Assembly: GCA_030601605.1 (NCBI GenBank)
Contig: JAUVTI010000071.1
Span: 1 to 9,011 of the forward strand
Source of the DNA: Gemmatimonadales bacterium
Lineage (GTDB): Bacteria > Gemmatimonadota > Gemmatimonadetes > Gemmatimonadales > GWC2-71-9
Length of the DNA stretch: 9,011 nucleotides
Direction: 5' to 3'
In this document: positions 6,657 through 9,011 of the stretch, piece by piece
How the letters are laid out: every line of letters starts with the position of its first letter
Numbering within the stretch: the stretch's first letter is position 1
The notes under the pieces: generated by a model
The model's input: only the letters and a program-made list of their open reading frames with translations
Told to the model about the DNA's origin: nothing
The model's database searches: none
Made by a program: the position numbers and the translations under genes

Positions 6657-7526
6657 CTACTGGTAGAGCGACCCCGTGTTCACGACGGGCTGCGTGCCCC
6701 GGTCGGAGCACAGCACCACGAGCAGATTGCTGACCATACTCGCCTTGCGCTCGTCGTCCAGCGCCACGATGTCCTTCTCGGACAGCTGGTCGAGCGCCAT
6801 CTCCACCATCCCAACCGCGCCGTCCACGATCTTGCGCCGCGCGGCGATGACCGCGGTGGCCTGCTGCCGCTGCAGCATCGCTTGGGCAATCTCTGGGGAG
6901 TAGGCCAGGTGGCTCAGGCGCGCCTCGATCACCTCCACGCCGGCCTTGTCGAGCCTGTCCTGAATCTGCACCTGGAGCTTCTCCGCGATCTGGGCGGTAT
7001 GCGTCGTGAGCGCCATGTCGTCCGTATCGTGCGCGTCGTACGGGTAGTGCACCGCCAGCCCGCGAAGGGCCGCCTCGCTCTGCACGTGAACGAACTCGTC
7101 GTAGTCGTCCACCTCGAACAAGGCCTCGGCGGTATCCAGCACCCGCCAGACGACCACGGCAGCGACCTCGATCGGGTTTCCCGTCTTGTCGTTCACCTTG
7201 AGCTTGCCGGTCTCGAAGTTGCGGATCTTGATGGAGACCTTGTGCTTGGTGTAGAACGGGTTCGCGAACCTGAGCCCGGACGTCTTGCACGTACCCGTGT
7301 AGGCGCCGAACAGCTGCAGCACGCGCGCCTCGTTGGGGTTCACGATGAACAGCCCGGCGAAGCAGACGCCGAGCACGGTGAGCACGACCGATGCGACGAT
7401 GATGCTGATCACGGCCTCGGCCTGAATGGCCCGGACCATCCAGAAGAGCATCGCCGCGCAGCCCGCCAGCAACATGAAGAGCGCCAGGTAGCCTGACGCC
7501 ACGGTGCGCTGGATTTCACGGAACAT
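6657..7526 (-). CDS. SPFH (stomatin/prohibitin) domain membrane protein
   Basis: This 289-aa protein of the SPFH/band 7 superfamily organises membrane microdomains or scaffolds membrane proteases in known relatives. Two hydrophobic segments (about residues 10-31 and 37-61) precede the SPFH domain (about 62-225). The domain opens with NPNEARVLQLFG and continues through GLRFANPFYTKH and EVAAVVVWRV, ending in the helical stretch with AYSPEIAQAMLQRQQA. The tail (about 226-289) holds helices and DERKASMVSNLLVVLCSD. The ATG at 7526 follows GGAGGG with a 6-nt gap, which fixes the start. It is the first gene of an operon with the RHH regulator. No NfeD-like partner, often linked with other SPFH proteins, is seen nearby. 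Its function in this organism is unknown. Confidence 0.9.
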   Translation of the reverse strand: MFREIQRTVASGYLALFMLLAGCAAMLFWMVRAIQAEAVISIIVASVVLTVLGVCFAGLFIVNPNEARVLQLFGAYTGTCKTSGLRFANPFYTKHKVSIKIRNFETGKLKVNDKTGNPIEVAAVVVWRVLDTAEALFEVDDYDEFVHVQSEAALRGLAVHYPYDAHDTDDMALTTHTAQIAEKLQVQIQDRLDKAGVEVIEARLSHLAYSPEIAQAMLQRQQATAVIAARRKIVDGAVGMVEMALDQLSEKDIVALDDERKASMVSNLLVVLCSDRGTQPVVNTGSLYQ

Positions 7527-7545
7527 GGTTTCCCCTCCCTTTCAC

Positions 7546-7569
7546 TATCAATATGATATCATATTGATA
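7546..7569. promoter_or_regulatory. Perfect 24-bp palindromic operator of the SPFH-RHH operon
   Basis: Bases 7546-7557 are the exact reverse complement of 7558-7569. Inside are two adjoining 11-bp units, ATCAATATGAT (7547-7557) and ATCATATTGAT (7558-7568), each of the form ATCA-N3-TGAT, with centres 11 bp apart. This places two equivalent sites on the same DNA face, as needed for cooperative binding of RHH dimers. The element covers the -10 box, part of the spacer and the region up to the predicted transcription start. Confidence 0.85.
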
Positions 7570-7581
7570 ACACGACGTCAA
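7553..7581 (-). promoter_or_regulatory. Promoter of the SPFH-RHH operon
   Basis: On the minus strand, TTGACG (7581-7576) is followed after exactly 17 bp by TATCAT (7558-7553), a 5/6 match at each box to the housekeeping consensus. The predicted start is near 7546, leaving a leader of about 20 nt with the ribosome binding site (AGGGAGGGG). The -10 box lies inside the 24-bp palindrome. Confidence 0.75.
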
Positions 7582-7585
7582 GGGC

Positions 7586-7601
7586 GAACCGTCCTCGGTT
7601 C
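7586..7601. other. Short hairpin upstream of the SPFH promoter
   Basis: GAACCG (7586-7591) and CGGTTC (7596-7601) form a 6-bp perfect stem with a TCCT loop, 5 bp beyond the -35 box. It could be a weak terminator for DinB transcription or a chance repeat. The rest of the 7602-7703 spacer shows no gene and nothing else convincing. Confidence 0.3.
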
Positions 7602-7703
7602 ACCTAACGCTCTGTTGCTATTGGCTTTGCGCTGGCGTGCCGACCCGCGCTCGTGGGACCAACGCTTTAGCGCGTGGATGAGGTGTCCTGCTCCAGGCGC
7701 TCA

Positions 7704-8228
7704 TCAGTCCCTCAAAATGCGCAGGTACGCGTCCCAGGGTCCGACCTGATCGCCGTACTGCTTCGCCATCACTCGCACGATCTGGGCGATGTGGCCGAGG
7801 TCATGGGCCACCCACGTGGAGAGGTGCTGCCGCAGGGTCACGCGGCCGAGCTCCGGATGCCGCCCCGTGCGGCCCAACTCCTGCTCGGTGAGATTCCACC
7901 CCTCGAGGGCCTCGACGCTGGCGCCGCGGAGTGCGTCGAACTCCTCCAGCAGCTGGTCCAGTGTCTTTCCTCGGGATTCCTCGAATTGGGCGAAGCGGTC
8001 GAACGAATCGAATGGCCGGGACTCGCCGTGGTCCAGGATTATCCGCGCGCGCGGGATCCAGTCGGTGCGCTCGCCGTGAATCAGGTGTCCGACCACGTCG
8101 TAGGGGCTCCAGGTGTCCGGGCCCTCGGTGGCGCGCGCCCAGGAATCGGGGAGACCGCTCAGCAGCGCGCAGAGCGTACGGGGCGTACGCCGCAGGATCC
8201 GCGTTGCGTCCTCCAGGAGATACTGCAC
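7704..8228 (-). CDS. DinB-fold (DinB_2-like) metal-binding protein
   Basis: This 174-aa protein of the DinB/YfiT four-helix-bundle superfamily has the usual histidine triad: H48 (in VVGHLIHGE), H142 and H146 (in AHDLGHIAQI). These fit a metal site as in the DinB and thiol-transferase (bacillithiol/mycothiol) relatives. TWSPYDVVGHL near residue 40 and WNLTEQELGRTGRHPELG near 111-128 are typical of the DinB_2 group. The GTG start at 8228 has GGAG 10 nt upstream; the nearby upstream ATG is out of frame and stops at once. A hairpin lies between this gene and the lipoprotein gene upstream on the same strand, so co-transcription is possible only by readthrough. The substrate cannot be inferred. Confidence 0.88.
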   Translation of the reverse strand: MQYLLEDATRILRRTPRTLCALLSGLPDSWARATEGPDTWSPYDVVGHLIHGERTDWIPRARIILDHGESRPFDSFDRFAQFEESRGKTLDQLLEEFDALRGASVEALEGWNLTEQELGRTGRHPELGRVTLRQHLSTWVAHDLGHIAQIVRVMAKQYGDQVGPWDAYLRILRD

Positions 8229-8250
8229 TGCGCTACTGCTCCATGCGAAA

Positions 8251-8276
8251 GCGGCCGGCCCCGGAGGGCCGGCCGC
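8251..8276 (-). terminator. Intrinsic terminator of the DUF411 gene
   Basis: GCGGCCGGCC (8251-8260) pairs perfectly with GGCCGGCCGC (8267-8276) around CCGGAG; one more C-G pair can close the loop to four. On the minus strand the stem is followed by TTTCGC. It stands 10 bp after the DUF411 stop and before the DinB start. Confidence 0.7.
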
Positions 8277-8286
8277 GGCGGGCCAA

Positions 8287-8760
8287 TCAGTGCTTCGAGA
8301 AGATTGACGTGTTGCCGTCCTTGTCGAGCGCGAGGACGTCGTAGTGGTCGGCTGGCCGGTCGTTGCTCTCCATGCCGGGAGATCCGATCGGCATGCCCGG
8401 CACGACCAGTCCGATCACATCCGGGCGCTCCTCCAGCATGCGCTTGATGTCTTCGGCCGGCACATGACCCTCGACCACGTAGCCGTCTATCAGGGCGGTG
8501 TGGCAGGCGGCGAACTCCTCACCGATGCCGTGTTCCGCCTTGACCGACTCCAAGTCGGGCGTTTCGCGAACCGTTACGTCGAAGCCGCTCTCTTGCAGGT
8601 GAACCACCCACTGATTGCAGCAGCCTCACGTAGGGGTCTTGTAGACCGTCATGGCCGGGAGTTGGGCGCTGGCGCGGTTGCACGCCGTCACTCCGCCGGC
8701 GAGCGCGGTGACCGCGGCGGCGCCAAACAAAACGCCCGCAAAACGCCTTCCGATTCTCAT
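8287..8760 (-). CDS. DUF411 (CopG-like) lipoprotein with in-frame UGA, probable selenoprotein
   Basis: Read through one UGA, this is a 157-aa protein. The ATG at 8760 has GGAGG 5 nt upstream. Residues 1-26 are a lipoprotein signal with lipobox VTAC and acceptor Cys27, so it should be anchored in the envelope. The DUF411 domain begins TVYKTPT (38-44). Then comes UGA (codon 45) followed by GCC (46-48) and NQWVVHL; in family members I know this is CGCC, so UGA replaces the first Cys and gives a U-x-x-C motif with Cys48. Later landmarks are intact: ACHTALIDGYVVEGHVP with C86/H87, VPGMPIGSPGM with M123 and M130, and the usual end DVLALDKDG. The family has a thioredoxin-like fold and is tied to copper handling. 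The gene ends in a second UGA that acts as the true stop. Alternatives are a fresh nonsense mutation or a base-call error. A caller that stops at UGA would report only the 105-aa 3' part from the GTG at 8607. Confidence 0.82.
8583..8625 (-). promoter_or_regulatory. SECIS-like hairpin directly after the in-frame UGA
   Basis: Reading the minus strand as RNA, GUGGGUG (8611-8605) pairs with CACCUGC (8601-8595), seven pairs with two wobbles, around the loop GUU (8604-8602). A lower stem, GGCUGCU (8625-8619) with AGCGGCU (8589-8583), starts at the base right after UGA. An internal loop of 7 and 5 nt separates the two stems. The apical loop begins 21 nt after UGA with a G, fitting the known bacterial SECIS form (small loop, G in the first loop positions, roughly 16-37 nt from UGA). 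The folding was done by eye, without an energy calculation. Confidence 0.6.
8626..8628 (-). other. Candidate selenocysteine codon (UGA)
   Basis: This in-frame TGA is codon 45 of the DUF411 gene, at the position of the first Cys in the CGCC motif. One base change from TGC would create it. The reading frame is intact for 112 conserved codons after it. Confidence 0.75.
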
Positions 8761-8765
8761 GTGAA

Positions 8766-8770
8766 CCTCC
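8766..8770 (-). promoter_or_regulatory. Ribosome binding site fixing the DUF411 start
   Basis: GGAGG on the minus strand lies 5 nt before the ATG at 8760. This anchors translation upstream of the in-frame UGA, arguing that the first 44 codons are used. The frame is open further upstream only as an out-of-frame overlap with the M64 gene. Confidence 0.8.
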
Positions 8771-8812
8771 AGGTGGTGGTGGTTGCAGCCGCCCCAGGAA
8801 CCGGCCGGCCCG

Positions 8813-9010
8813 TCATGTCCCCGCATAAAGCTCGATGATCCGCTCGATCGCACGGCGACATACCCGGCAAAAGCCGCGCATGTTCCGGGTGAACATGATG
8901 CAGTCCTGCTCGGACCTATACAGGCCCCGTGCCTCGTACGACGCGCCCTCGAAGGCCCCCACCTCGTTGGCGTAGGCGCCCGACGAGAGCATCTGAATCT
9001 CAATCTCCCG
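8813..9010 (-). CDS. Peptidase M64 (IgA peptidase M64 family), C-terminal fragment
   Basis: The last 65 codons of a gene that enters from the right edge. Visible landmarks are NEVGAFEGASYEARGLYRS (about 15-33), QDCIMFTR (35-42) and FCRVCRRAIERIIELYA (47-63). I recognise these as the conserved end of the M64 zinc peptidases; the HExxH catalytic region lies outside the window. The annotation name comes from an IgA-cleaving member, but most relatives in environmental bacteria are of unknown substrate. The stop lies 52 bp before the DUF411 start on the same strand, so the two could share a transcript. Between them I see no clear terminator, only GC-rich short dyads. Confidence 0.78.
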   Translation of the reverse strand, partial: REIEIQMLSSGAYANEVGAFEGASYEARGLYRSEQDCIMFTRNMRGFCRVCRRAIERIIELYAGT

Positions 9011-9011
9011 C

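Noticed and set aside
6468..7496. Long plus-strand open frame opposite the SPFH gene
   Set aside because: This is an antisense shadow with low-complexity His/Val/Leu content; the minus-strand SPFH domain is clear.
6464..7526. Reading the RHH-SPFH pair as a toxin-antitoxin system
   Set aside because: The partner is a typical SPFH membrane protein with no toxin fold, and gene order and size do not fit known toxin-antitoxin families.
8287..8607. A stand-alone DUF411 gene starting at the GTG at 8607
   Set aside because: It would lack the signal peptide, the first strand of the domain and the GCC motif, and it has no ribosome binding site. The upstream codons match the family in the same frame.
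8761..9003. Upstream extension of the DUF411 lipoprotein frame
   Set aside because: The extension is out of frame with the M64 C-terminus, which has recognisable conserved residues; the lipoprotein signal and GGAGG fix the start at 8760.

Overview
This is a GC-rich, gene-dense bacterial window with ten protein genes and no RNA genes, CRISPR arrays or insertion sequences. The gene content is an ECF sigma/anti-sigma/PDZ set, a large secreted M14 peptidase, DoxX, PadR, an SPFH-RHH pair, DinB, DUF411 and peptidase M64. That mix resembles free-living soil or sediment bacteria such as Gemmatimonadota, but the phylum is only an inference. UGA is the normal stop codon here: the sigma factor, anti-sigma factor, DoxX, PadR, RHH, DinB, DUF411 and M64 genes all end in it.

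Left part (2-2265, + strand): an ECF sigma factor, cut by the window edge, overlaps a membrane anti-sigma factor with a zinc-type H-x3-C-x2-C motif. A secreted double-PDZ protein follows. The three look like one envelope-sensing unit. A strong bidirectional hairpin separates it from a convergent 2.7-kb gene for a secreted M14 zinc carboxypeptidase (2334-5066, - strand). Divergent from that gene is a small DoxX-type membrane protein (5204-5611, +) with its own terminator.

Middle (5794-7581): a PadR regulator is preceded by a promoter whose spacer holds a perfect 14-bp palindrome, which suggests autoregulation. Convergent to it is a two-gene operon for an SPFH membrane protein and a 61-aa ribbon-helix-helix protein. 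Its promoter is covered by a perfect 24-bp palindrome made of two tandem 11-bp ATCA-N3-TGAT units, the layout expected for an RHH repressor.

Right part (7704-9010, - strand): a DinB-fold protein, a DUF411 lipoprotein and the C-terminal end of a peptidase M64. The DUF411 gene is the highlight. It has a good ribosome binding site, a lipoprotein signal and an intact conserved C-terminal domain, but an in-frame UGA stands exactly where the family has the first cysteine of its CGCC motif, giving U-G-C-C. Immediately after that UGA the RNA can fold into a two-tier hairpin with a GUU apical loop 21 nt downstream, matching the general form of bacterial SECIS elements. The simplest reading is a selenocysteine-containing DUF411 (copper-handling, thioredoxin-like) lipoprotein that an ordinary gene caller would split or truncate.
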